Source: Pseudomonadota bacterium
Lineage (GTDB): Bacteria; Pseudomonadota; Gammaproteobacteria; Burkholderiales; Rhodocyclaceae
DNA length: 64,000 nucleotides
Direction of reading: 5' to 3'
NCBI GenBank assembly: GCA_018262195.1
Contig: JAGTRS010000007.1
Span: forward strand, 124,001 to 188,000
Part shown: positions 9,304-17,800 of the stretch, one piece after another
Numbering within the stretch: position 1 is the stretch's first letter
How the letters are laid out: each line of letters starts with the position of its first letter
Notes under the pieces: model-generated
What the model saw: only the letters and a program-made list of their open reading frames with translations
What the model was told of the DNA's origin: nothing
Database searches by the model: none
Translations under genes and position numbers: made by a program

Positions 9304-9893
9304 ATCGCCACATCACACAGCAAACCCCGCATGGCTCACTGCATGGTCAGTTCGACAGGCCCGACTTTCCACGTGGTCTGATTCTTCTGGCCCGCTCCCA
9401 TCATGTGCCGGTCGATACAGTCACCGCCGCCAATCTCGTCGCACGTGGCTATGCCGTTTTCGTCATGGAATTGTTGTCGGCCCATGAGTTGCAGTTTGCC
9501 GACGCCACCCAAAATGTGCCACGGCTTGCGCAGCGGCTGATCGACGTCCTTGACATGATTCGCAGCGATGGCGACATGCAGGATCTGCCGCTCGGCATCT
9601 TCGCCAGCGGCGACATCGCACCAGCCGCCATCCGCGCAGCCGCCCAGCGGGATGCACAGGTCAAGGCGGTGATTTGCCACGGCGGGCTGATCGACCGCGC
9701 CGGCGCTCAGGCGCTGGACCTGCTGGTGGCGCCGCTCCTGATGCTATTCGATACCGACGACAGTATCGGTGAAACGGCTTACCAGCGGGCGATGTCGCAC
9801 CTGCACTGTGTTCACGAAAAGCAGGTGCTGGAAATCGGCGAAGACCCGGTGATACCGGTTGCCGCCTGGCTTTCAAAGCACTTGGAATATTAA
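9300..9893 (+). CDS. Alpha/beta-hydrolase-like protein coupled to the AmmeMemoRadiSam genes
   Basis: A 197-residue protein that starts at ATG 9300, overlapping the radical SAM stop codon (ATGA), so it is the fifth gene of this operon. The pattern 'GLILLARSHHVPVD ... NLVARGYAVFVMELLS' resembles the small dienelactone-hydrolase-like proteins, and LLMLFDTDDSIGE resembles their acid-residue strand. The region where a GxSxG nucleophile would fall reads GIFASGDIAPAA, which is not canonical, and no catalytic serine is obvious. It may be a degenerate or non-hydrolytic member. The family call is tentative; coding status is firm from the overlap and composition. Confidence 0.65.
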   Translation: MNRHITQQTPHGSLHGQFDRPDFPRGLILLARSHHVPVDTVTAANLVARGYAVFVMELLSAHELQFADATQNVPRLAQRLIDVLDMIRSDGDMQDLPLGIFASGDIAPAAIRAAAQRDAQVKAVICHGGLIDRAGAQALDLLVAPLLMLFDTDDSIGETAYQRAMSHLHCVHEKQVLEIGEDPVIPVAAWLSKHLEY

Positions 9894-9959
9894 CAAGTGA
9901 CAGTAATCGGCCACATCCGAACTAGACTGAGTGTCTAAACCACTCATCAGGAGACACCG

Positions 9960-10166
9960 ATGTCTTACTTTGACTCTCCGCTAGCACGTTGCGAAGCCGT
10001 TCGTGAAATGGTTCTGACCGATGAGACTCAGGCAGAATGCGCTCGCGAACACGACTGCCCACCCGGTTTCGAATGCCCGTTATGCGGCTACTTCAGCGAA
10101 AGCAGCGGCCTCAGCGATGAGGGCAGTATCGAAATACTGGATATCGCTCACCGGACGGTACACTAG
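9960..10166 (+). CDS. Small cysteine-containing protein, unknown function
   Basis: A 68-residue acidic protein with a good ribosome-binding site (AGGAGAC) before ATG 9960. A CPLCGYF motif near residue 40 and further cysteines at CEAV, ECAREHDC and FEC suggest a small metal-binding fold. A 6-base inverted repeat (TGAGTG/CACTCA, 9928-9946) lies in front of the ribosome-binding site. I do not recognise a family. Confidence 0.6.
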   Translation: MSYFDSPLARCEAVREMVLTDETQAECAREHDCPPGFECPLCGYFSESSGLSDEGSIEILDIAHRTVH

Positions 10167-10186
10167 AGTCCTTGGCGAGCAGGTAT

Positions 10187-10381
10187 TCATTTACCTGACG
10201 ACTTGCCCGCTCCGCCTTTGGACACAGGCTTGCTCAACCATTCCTCAACACAGCCTGCATCGAGATTAAACAATCGTCGCTCAATGTTCACACGCCGGTC
10301 AGATAAATCCTTTGGCGGCTCACCATCACTGTGACGTCGTTGCTCGCCTTTGCGGCGCTCGTTGTTCAAGTTTGAGTTCAT
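10187..10381 (-). CDS. Small basic hypothetical protein
   Basis: A 64-residue protein rich in arginine (NERRKGEQRRHS, SDRRVNIERRLF) in its first half, convergent with the preceding small gene. The arginine pairs are reminiscent of PilZ-type c-di-GMP-binding motifs but there is no complete PilZ signature. The ribosome-binding site is weak. The frame is intact and free of competing genes, so it is kept with moderate confidence. Confidence 0.45.
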   Translation of the reverse strand: MNSNLNNERRKGEQRRHSDGEPPKDLSDRRVNIERRLFNLDAGCVEEWLSKPVSKGGAGKSSGK

Positions 10382-10583
10382 TTTCTTGGGTCATTTCCAA
10401 AACGGCAAAAATAATAGCATCTCTGCATGAACCAGAAATCCCGGACCGATCGAGGAATGTTTCCTATGTTTGCTTTCGGCAAAAGGCGTTTGCTGCCCCA
10501 TATAGCCCATAGCACGGCCACAAGCCATTTTCCGGTTTGATAACCCAATTTGGCCTCCAATTTTCAGCCGACAAAATTTCACA

Positions 10584-10608
10584 AAAAGCCCCCGAGTTCG
10601 GGGGCTTT
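10584..10608 (-). terminator. Rho-independent terminator of the sugar dehydrogenase gene
   Basis: A GC-rich inverted repeat (AAAGCCCCCGA/TTCGGGGGCTTT) with a T run on the minus strand lies 24 bases after the stop of the nucleotide-sugar dehydrogenase. Confidence 0.85.
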
Positions 10609-10631
10609 GCATTGAATTCATTGCCAGTGGC

Positions 10632-12281
10632 TCAGCTACTTCGAACCGCCTTCTTGATGCGCTGAATATGGCCACGTCCCAAGCCCTTCACCTCGCAACC
10701 CAGTTCAAAGTATCGGACGATGGTGGCGTCCTTGAGCATGCCAAAACAATCGATGATGGCAATCGGCCGCCCAGCCCACTCAACCACCTGCTCCGGCGTC
10801 AGATTGCGGTAGGCGTCGTGGGGTACTGCCAAAATCAAAGCATCGACGCCTTTTAGGGCCTCCTGAAGATTGTTCTCAACCTTGAGTTCGGACAGTTCAT
10901 CCTGGTTGCGGAAAAAGCGCTTCCACGATAGACCGGAGGTCGGGTATTTGTCCTGCTCGGAGAATTCCCACCATTGCTCGACATAGGGGTCGTGCGCCCG
11001 CATCTCGGCGCCCATTTCGGCCAGCTTGCGAACCACCAGCTCGGAGCCGCTGTAACGCGTGTCGCCAACGTCCTGCCGGTAGGAAGCACCGGCAATCAGC
11101 ACCTGTGAGGCGGCGATGTAGCGGTCCATGTTGCGCAGTGCATCGCGGGTCAGCTCGGCCACATGCAGGGCGCGCGTGTCGTTGATATCGACCGCCACCG
11201 GCGTGATGCGGAAAACCTTGTCACCGTCCTCAAAACCGAGGATGTGCTTGTAGGCCCAGTAGCCCAGGCCACCGTCCTTGGGCAGGCAATAGCCGCCGAT
11301 GCCCGGGCCGGGAAAGATCATATTGCTGTGTGTCGGCCGCATCTTGATGGCGTCGACAACCTTGACCAGATCGACCCCATTGCGCTCGGCGAACAGCGAC
11401 CACTCATGCAGATAGGCCAGAATGGTGGCCCGATAGCTGTTCTCGACAATCTTGGCCGTTTCCGATTCGATCGGTCTATCCATTACCGTCAACGGGAACT
11501 TCTCGGTATTCAGCACTTCGTGCAGGAATTTTTCGACCCGTGCCCGGGCTGCGGCGTCGCAGCCGGAGCAAACCCGCCAGAAGTCGCGGATGCTGGCGAC
11601 GTAATCACGCCCCGGCATGACCCGTTCGTAGGAGTGCGCCAGCAACGGGGCCGAGGCAATGCCGCGACCGGCAAAAGCCTTCTTCAGGATCGGCCAGGCG
11701 ACGAATTCCGTTGTCCCCGGTGCCACGGTCGTCTCGATCAGCGTCAGGCACTCCGGACGAATGTGCTGGCCGACCGTCTTCAGTGTCGCTTCCAGCGCGG
11801 CCATGTCACATTCGCCCGACTTCATGTTGCCCAGTTCCTGCTTCAGGAAATCACACTGAACATCGATCACCACGCAATCCGCCAGATCAAGCACCTGGCT
11901 GTTGTAGGTTGCGATCAGTGTTTTCTTTTCCAGCACGCAGCGGCCGATCAGTACATCGACCTGCGGGTCTTCGGCCTTGACCGGAGAAATGCCGCGATTG
12001 AGCAGAGGAATCTTCCAGAATGAACGTGAAGAAGGGCGCTGGCAGCCGATCACGAACTTGCTCGGCTTGCCATCCTTGCCCTCGCAGTCAGCCACGATGG
12101 CCGCCATCACCGCACCAACAAAGCCGACGCCCATCACCACCACCACTTCTTTCCCGCTCTCACGGGCGGCCTCGGCCAGCACCTTGACCCGTTCGTACTC
12201 TGCCGCATAGTCGGACAGCTCGGGCAATGGGAAGGCCTCCCCTTGCGGCGAAACCGAAATCTTGTTTTGAGTTTGAGACAC
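10632..12281 (-). CDS. Nucleotide-sugar (UDP-glucose/GDP-mannose family) dehydrogenase
   Basis: A 549-residue NAD-dependent sugar-nucleotide 6-dehydrogenase. The Rossmann motif VVVMGVGFVGAVMA is near residue 50, the catalytic cysteine lies in GPGIGGYCLPKDGG (about 331), and the C-terminal domain has VLIAGASYRQDVGDTR, equivalent to the GLAFKPNTDD-type motif of the family. The N-terminal extension of about 45 residues is longer than in typical UDP-glucose dehydrogenases (about 390-450 aa). It would supply a uronic-acid nucleotide for exopolysaccharide or O-antigen, but no glycosyltransferase genes flank it; it is a single-gene unit with its own terminator. Substrate cannot be told from sequence. 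Confidence 0.88.
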   Translation of the reverse strand: MSQTQNKISVSPQGEAFPLPELSDYAAEYERVKVLAEAARESGKEVVVVMGVGFVGAVMAAIVADCEGKDGKPSKFVIGCQRPSSRSFWKIPLLNRGISPVKAEDPQVDVLIGRCVLEKKTLIATYNSQVLDLADCVVIDVQCDFLKQELGNMKSGECDMAALEATLKTVGQHIRPECLTLIETTVAPGTTEFVAWPILKKAFAGRGIASAPLLAHSYERVMPGRDYVASIRDFWRVCSGCDAAARARVEKFLHEVLNTEKFPLTVMDRPIESETAKIVENSYRATILAYLHEWSLFAERNGVDLVKVVDAIKMRPTHSNMIFPGPGIGGYCLPKDGGLGYWAYKHILGFEDGDKVFRITPVAVDINDTRALHVAELTRDALRNMDRYIAASQVLIAGASYRQDVGDTRYSGSELVVRKLAEMGAEMRAHDPYVEQWWEFSEQDKYPTSGLSWKRFFRNQDELSELKVENNLQEALKGVDALILAVPHDAYRNLTPEQVVEWAGRPIAIIDCFGMLKDATIVRYFELGCEVKGLGRGHIQRIKKAVRSS

Positions 12282-12525
12282 GATAAATGCTCCTGATGGC
12301 GAAAATGATTGAGCAATTGCAGACCAGATGATTATTCCACGCCACGCGGGTCGAAAACATCGAATTCGTCACGGATACAGATGATGGGATGGTGTGCAAT
12401 GGAAACCCGCCAATAATTTCACCACCAGCGAGCGACGATATTATGGATTTTTAAGCAATATCCATTCAGCCTAACCGGTAAAATTGATGCCGATTTTCTA
12501 AACAACAAATTTCCAGGGGGAACAC

Positions 12526-13104
12526 ATGAACCGAATTGGCTTGGCCACCATCCTCGTCGCGCTGGCTCTGGGCGTCTGTACCGATTCAAGCGCCAAGGGG
12601 CGCGGTCGCTCGTCGCACAGCTCAGGCGACTCCCATTCAAACCATGCCAGCGAAACGCACGCCAGTGAAAGCGGCAGTGGCAGCGGCTTCGTCCGAAACA
12701 CGGTTTCGCGTTCGGGGCGCTCCAACGATGAATCGGCATCCGCCGGCACTTCTTCGGCCACCGGCAATTCAGCGACGGTCGAAGACGACGAAAACCTTCG
12801 CCGCATACGCAAGGAAAAAGAAGCGGCGCGTGCCAAGAGAGATGCCGAAGTCCTGGCTGCCAGAAAGCTGCAGCAAACAGCCGATGAAGAAAAGCGCCGC
12901 CAGCAGGCCGAGCAAGCGGCCATCGCCGCAGCTGATGAGAATAAACGCCGCGACGCTGAGGCCAAGGTGAAGAATCGGGAACTCGCCATGCTTGATCGTC
13001 AGAAACGCCAAGCCGCCTGGGAAGCTCGCTGTGACATCAAGCCTGTCATGAGTGACGAGGAAATCGCCATCTGCAAGGAAGTCAGGAGCAGACCAGCTCC
13101 TTGA
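12526..13104 (+). CDS. Secreted coiled-coil hypothetical protein
   Basis: A 192-residue protein with a strong ribosome-binding site (AGGGGG) before ATG 12526. Residues 1-23 form a signal peptide (LATILVALALGV, likely cleaved after SSA). Residues 25-85 are rich in Ser, Gly and His; residues 88-170 are rich in Lys, Glu, Arg, Gln and Ala and should form a coiled coil. Two cysteines near the C terminus (ARCDIKP, AICKEV) could form a disulfide in the periplasm. I do not recognise a family. It stands alone between the divergent sugar dehydrogenase and mfd. Confidence 0.7.
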   Translation: MNRIGLATILVALALGVCTDSSAKGRGRSSHSSGDSHSNHASETHASESGSGSGFVRNTVSRSGRSNDESASAGTSSATGNSATVEDDENLRRIRKEKEAARAKRDAEVLAARKLQQTADEEKRRQQAEQAAIAAADENKRRDAEAKVKNRELAMLDRQKRQAAWEARCDIKPVMSDEEIAICKEVRSRPAP

Positions 13105-13114
13105 TCAACTGGAA

Positions 13115-13154
13115 TTGCTGCCCCGGAGAGTAATTTCTTCCTTCAGGGCAGCAA
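13115..13154 (+). terminator. Possible terminator hairpin before mfd
   Basis: TTGCTGCCC and GGGCAGCAA form a 9-bp stem around a 22-base loop, just after the secreted coiled-coil gene. The T run is poor, so termination is only a suggestion. Confidence 0.4.
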
Positions 13155-13246
13155 CCTGTTTCGGTCATTACAGGCCCCGGAAACATCACCGGCCCACCTT
13201 GTCGGAGCGGCTATAATCCAAGCCCCGCAACGCCGCTCGCCTCTTA

Positions 13247-16200
13247 GTGTCCGCTTCCAAGTCCCTGCTTTCCCTCCCCGCCATACCCAAGGCTGGCGCC
13301 CGTATCGATCTGCCATCGCTGGCCGGGTCCTCCGATGCGCTGGCGCTTGCCGAAATCGCCGTTGGCAATCCCGGCAAACTGCTCGCCGTCATCACCGCCA
13401 ATGCCGCTGATGCACAGCGCTTGCTCGACGAAATTCCGTGGTTCGGCCCGAATCTGCGCGTCCGCCTGCTGCCGGACTGGGAAACACTGCCATACGACAC
13501 TTTTTCGCCGCATCAGGATCTCGTTTCCGAGCGGCTGGCCACCTTGTGGGCGGCGACGCAGGGCGATATGGATATCCTGCTCGTGCCGGCCACCACTGCG
13601 GTCTATCGGCTGGCGCCGCCGGCCTTCCTGGCCGCCTACACCTTCGCCTTCAAAAAGGGCGAAACGCTCGATGCCGAGAAGTTCCGCAGCCAGGTGACGC
13701 TGGCCGGCTATGCGCACGTAACGCAGGTGGTGTCGCCCGGCGAGTACTCGATCCGCGGCGGCTTGATCGACCTCTTCCCGATGGGTTCGCAACTGCCGTA
13801 CCGGCTCGACCTGTTCGACGACGAGATCGAGAGCATCAAGACCTTCGACGTCGATACCCAGCGCACGGTCTATCCGGTTCCGGAAGTGCGCCTGCTGCCG
13901 GCCCGCGAATTCCCGATGGACGACAAGGGACGGACGCATTTCCGCCAGGCCTTCCGCGAGATTTTCGAGGGCGACCCTGCCAAGTCGGGCATCTACAAGG
14001 ATGTTTCCCAGGGCATTGCCAGCGCCGGCATCGAGTACTACCTGCCGCTGTTCTTCGACGAAACGGCGACGGTTTTCGACTACCTGCCAAAGGATGCAGT
14101 GTTCGTCACACACGGCGACGCCCCCGCCGCCATCGCCGCCTTCTGGAATGACACCCGCTCGCGCTACAACATGCTGCAGGGCGACAAGGCCAGACCGCTG
14201 CTGCCGCCGGAGCAATTATTCCTGTCCGACGAGGCTTTCTTCACGGCGGCAAAATCCTACGGTCGACTGGTTTTTTCGGCCAAAAATGAAAACGCTGCTT
14301 CGTCCACGCTGCCCGACATTTCGGTCGATCGCCGTGCCGAAGACCCGCTTGGCAAACTGAAGAACCATCTGGCCAGCTTCAAGGGCCGCGTGCTGTTGCT
14401 CGCCGAATCGGCCGGCCGCCGCGAAACGCTGGCCACCATGCTGACCGAACACGGCCTGAAGCCCGCTGCCAGCACCGACTTTACCGGTTTCGCGGCCACC
14501 GATGCGCCGCTGGCGCTGGGCGTCGGCCCGCTGCATGGCGGCTTCGCCCTGCCCAATCTGGCCTTCATCACCGAAACCGAACTCTATGCCGGCGCCCCGC
14601 GCCGCACCCGCCGCGAAGCCGCGCGCAAGGCCAGTTTCGACAACTGGCTGAAGGACCTGACCGAACTCAAGGTCGGCGACCCGGTGGTCCATGAGAGCCA
14701 CGGCATCGGCCGCTACCGTGGCCTGATCCGCATGGACCTCGGCACCGGCGAGCAGGAATTCCTCGAACTGCACTACGCCAACGAGGCCAAGCTCTTCGTG
14801 CCGGTGGCGCAACTGCACGTGATTTCGCGCTATTCCGGCGCCGAGCCGGAAGCTGCACCGCTACACACGCTCGGTTCCGGGCAGTGGGAAAAGGCCAAGC
14901 GCAAGGCCGCCGAACAGGCGCGCGACACCGCCGCCGAACTGCTGACCCTGTACGCCGCCCGCGCCGCCCGCCAGGGCCACGCCTTCGAATTCCAGGAAAA
15001 CGACTACGAAGCCTTCGCCGACGGCTTCGGCTTCGAGGAAACCAACGATCAGGCGCAGGCGATTGCCGCGGTGATCGAGGACATGCGTTCCGGCAAGCCG
15101 ATGGACCGGCTGGTCTGCGGCGACGTCGGCTTCGGCAAGACCGAGGTCGCACTGCGTGCTGCCTTCTGCGCCGTGGCCGGCGGCAAGCAGGTCGCCGTGC
15201 TGTGCCCGACCACCCTGCTCTGCGAACAGCATTACCAAACCTTCGTCGACCGCTTCGCCGAATGGCCAGTCAAGATCGCCGAAATCTCCCGCTTCAAGAC
15301 CGCCAAGGAATCGGCGCAGGCCTTGCAGGAGCTGGCCGAAGGCAAGATCGACATCATCATCGGCACGCACAAGCTGATCGGCAAGGACGTCAAGTTCCAG
15401 CGCCTCGGCCTGGTCGTCATCGACGAGGAACACCGTTTCGGCGTGCGCCAGAAGGAAACCCTGAAGGCCATGCGCGCCGAGGTCGATGTGCTGACGCTGA
15501 CCGCGACACCGATCCCGCGCACGCTGGCGATGTCGATGGAAGGCCTGCGCGATTTCTCGGTGATCGCCACCGCACCGCAGAAACGCCTGGCCATCAAGAC
15601 CTTCGTTTCCAAATTCTCCGACGGCATCATCCGCGAAGCCGTGCTGCGCGAACTGAAGCGTGGCGGCCAGGTGTATTTCCTGCACAACGAGGTCGACACC
15701 ATCGAGAATATGCGGGAAAAGCTGGAAAAGCTGGTGCCGGAAGCGCGCATCGTCATCGGCCATGGTCAGATGAACGAGCGCGAGCTGGAACGCGTGATGC
15801 GCGACTTCACCGGCCAGCGCGCCAATGTGCTGCTATGCACGACCATCATTGAAACCGGCATCGACAACCCGCACGCCAACACCATCCTGATCAACCGTTC
15901 CGAAAAGTTCGGCCTCGCCCAACTGCACCAGCTGCGCGGCCGCGTAGGACGTTCGCACCACCAGGCCTACGCCTATCTGCTGGTCCAGGACGAAAAGGCG
16001 ATGACCAAGCAGGCCAAGCAACGGCTGGAAGCCATCCAGATGTCCGAGGAACTCGGCTCCGGCTTCTTTCTGGCCATGCATGATCTGGAAATCCGCGGTG
16101 CCGGCGAGGTGCTCGGCGACAACCAGTCAGGCGAGATGCAGGAAGTCGGCTTCAACCTGTTCACCGAAATGCTCAACCGTGCTGTTGCTCATTTGAAACA

Positions 16201-16690
16201 GGGCAAGGCCATCGACACTGTCGACCTGACCCAGCCGCTGGGCATTTCGACCGAAATCAACCTGCGCACCCCCGCCCTGCTACCGGATGCCTACTGTCCA
16301 GACGTTCATGAACGTCTGACGCTGTACAAGCGCCTGGCCAACTGCGAAAGCGCCGAGGAAATCGATACGTTGCAGGAAGAACTGATCGACCGCTTCGGCG
16401 AACTGCCACTACAAGGCCAGTCGCTACTCGCCACGCACCGGCTGCGCATCCTGGTCAAACCGCTTTGCATACAGAAGCTGGATGCATCGACAGATCAGAT
16501 AACGCTGCAGTTCGGGCCGGAATTCGCCAAGAACCCGCCTATTGAGCCGACCAAGATTATTCATTTGATCCAGAACAACCGCAGCTATAAGTTGTCTGGA
16601 CAGGATAAAATTTCCCTTTTACGTCACTGCCCGACCCTGAATGACAAAGTCGCTGCAGTGAAGGACATGATTCGTGAGCTGACCAAATGA
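13247..16690 (+). CDS. mfd: Transcription-repair coupling factor Mfd
   Basis: Mfd displaces RNA polymerase stalled at DNA lesions and recruits UvrA. The 1147 residues match the usual length. Visible parts: UvrB-like N-terminal region with the GEYSIRGGLIDLFP segment (about 165-180), the RNA-polymerase interaction domain with GDPVVHESHGIGRYRGL (about 480), and a RecG-like translocase with GDVGFGKTEVALRAAF (Walker A, about 625), VVIDEEHRFG (about 722) and TATPIPRTLAMS. The start is GTG 13247; a TATAAT hexamer lies at 13212-13217 without a clear -35 element. The last bases overlap the start of the DAHP synthase gene (ATGA). Confidence 0.97.
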   Translation: MSASKSLLSLPAIPKAGARIDLPSLAGSSDALALAEIAVGNPGKLLAVITANAADAQRLLDEIPWFGPNLRVRLLPDWETLPYDTFSPHQDLVSERLATLWAATQGDMDILLVPATTAVYRLAPPAFLAAYTFAFKKGETLDAEKFRSQVTLAGYAHVTQVVSPGEYSIRGGLIDLFPMGSQLPYRLDLFDDEIESIKTFDVDTQRTVYPVPEVRLLPAREFPMDDKGRTHFRQAFREIFEGDPAKSGIYKDVSQGIASAGIEYYLPLFFDETATVFDYLPKDAVFVTHGDAPAAIAAFWNDTRSRYNMLQGDKARPLLPPEQLFLSDEAFFTAAKSYGRLVFSAKNENAASSTLPDISVDRRAEDPLGKLKNHLASFKGRVLLLAESAGRRETLATMLTEHGLKPAASTDFTGFAATDAPLALGVGPLHGGFALPNLAFITETELYAGAPRRTRREAARKASFDNWLKDLTELKVGDPVVHESHGIGRYRGLIRMDLGTGEQEFLELHYANEAKLFVPVAQLHVISRYSGAEPEAAPLHTLGSGQWEKAKRKAAEQARDTAAELLTLYAARAARQGHAFEFQENDYEAFADGFGFEETNDQAQAIAAVIEDMRSGKPMDRLVCGDVGFGKTEVALRAAFCAVAGGKQVAVLCPTTLLCEQHYQTFVDRFAEWPVKIAEISRFKTAKESAQALQELAEGKIDIIIGTHKLIGKDVKFQRLGLVVIDEEHRFGVRQKETLKAMRAEVDVLTLTATPIPRTLAMSMEGLRDFSVIATAPQKRLAIKTFVSKFSDGIIREAVLRELKRGGQVYFLHNEVDTIENMREKLEKLVPEARIVIGHGQMNERELERVMRDFTGQRANVLLCTTIIETGIDNPHANTILINRSEKFGLAQLHQLRGRVGRSHHQAYAYLLVQDEKAMTKQAKQRLEAIQMSEELGSGFFLAMHDLEIRGAGEVLGDNQSGEMQEVGFNLFTEMLNRAVAHLKQGKAIDTVDLTQPLGISTEINLRTPALLPDAYCPDVHERLTLYKRLANCESAEEIDTLQEELIDRFGELPLQGQSLLATHRLRILVKPLCIQKLDASTDQITLQFGPEFAKNPPIEPTKIIHLIQNNRSYKLSGQDKISLLRHCPTLNDKVAAVKDMIRELTK

Positions 16691-17760
16691 CGACCAAGAA
16701 CACCGAAAACCTGAACGTAGCCTCTTTCGATGCCATGCCGACGCCGGAAGAAATTCACGCTCGCCTGCCGATCAGCGAAAAAGCCACCAAGACCATCACG
16801 CACGGCCGCACCCTGCTGCGCAAGATTCTCGACCGCAAGGATCATCGCCTGTTCGTCGTCGTTGGCCCATGCTCCATCCACGATCCGGTTGCCGGCATGG
16901 ATTACGCCCGTCGCCTGCACGCCCTGCAGGCCGAAGTCGGCGATACGCTGCAACTGATCATGCGCGTCTACTTCGAAAAGCCGCGCACCACCGTCGGCTG
17001 GAAGGGCTATATCAACGATCCGTTCATGGACGACAGCTTCCGCGTCGATATCGGCATGGAAAAGGCCCGCCAGTTCCTCCTCGATATCGCCGAGCTTGGC
17101 CTGCCGACTGGCACAGAGGCGCTCGACCCGATTTCGCCGCAATATTATGGCGACCTGATTACATGGACAGCCATCGGCGCCCGCACGACCGAATCGCAGA
17201 CCCACCGCGAAATGTCTTCCGGGCTCTCGACCCCGGTTGGCTTCAAGAATGCCACCAATGGCGACCTCTCGGTGGCCGTCAACGCCATCCTGTCTGCCTC
17301 GCGTCCGCACTCTTTCCTCGGCATCAACAGCGCCGGCAAGGTTGCGGTCGTCCGTACCAAGGGTAACGGCTACGGCCATGTCGTGCTGCGTGGCGGTGAT
17401 GGCCGCCCGAATTACGACACCGTGTCGGTTTCCATTGCCGAACAGGCCATGGTCAAGGCCAAGCTGCCGGCCAATATCGTCGTCGATTGCTCGCACGCCA
17501 ACAGCTCCAAGAAACCGGAACTGCAGCCGCTGGTCATGGCTGACGTGGTCAATCAGATTCGCCTCGGCAACAAATCGTTGATCGGTGTCATGATCGAATC
17601 CAACATCGAAGCTGGCAACCAACCGATCCCGGCCGATCTGAGCCAGCTCAAGTACGGCTGTTCGGTGACCGATGGCTGCGTGGCCTGGGATACCACCGAA
17701 AAGATGATCCGCGACGCCGCCGTGCTGCTGCGCGACGTGCTGCCGGAACGCCTTGCCTGA
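16687..17760 (+). CDS. aroG: 3-deoxy-7-phosphoheptulonate (DAHP) synthase, class I
   Basis: This enzyme condenses phosphoenolpyruvate and erythrose 4-phosphate, the first step of the shikimate pathway. The 357 residues carry the class I signatures VVGPCSIHDP (about 58), YFEKPRTTVGWKGYINDP (about 95), GTEALDP, and IVVDCSHANSSKKPE (about 260). The family contains Phe-, Tyr- and Trp-sensitive isozymes and which one this is cannot be decided by eye, so the symbol aroG is provisional. It overlaps the mfd stop by four bases, an unexpected but tight coupling. Confidence 0.93.
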   Translation: MTTKNTENLNVASFDAMPTPEEIHARLPISEKATKTITHGRTLLRKILDRKDHRLFVVVGPCSIHDPVAGMDYARRLHALQAEVGDTLQLIMRVYFEKPRTTVGWKGYINDPFMDDSFRVDIGMEKARQFLLDIAELGLPTGTEALDPISPQYYGDLITWTAIGARTTESQTHREMSSGLSTPVGFKNATNGDLSVAVNAILSASRPHSFLGINSAGKVAVVRTKGNGYGHVVLRGGDGRPNYDTVSVSIAEQAMVKAKLPANIVVDCSHANSSKKPELQPLVMADVVNQIRLGNKSLIGVMIESNIEAGNQPIPADLSQLKYGCSVTDGCVAWDTTEKMIRDAAVLLRDVLPERLA

Positions 17761-17800
17761 TTCAGGGCGCCAGCCCGGTTAGCCTCGGAGAGCATTTCTC

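Noticed and set aside
13199-13217. TTGTCG plus TATAAT as a full promoter for mfd
   Set aside because: The two hexamers are only seven bases apart, far from the 16-18 needed. Only the -10-like hexamer is mentioned.
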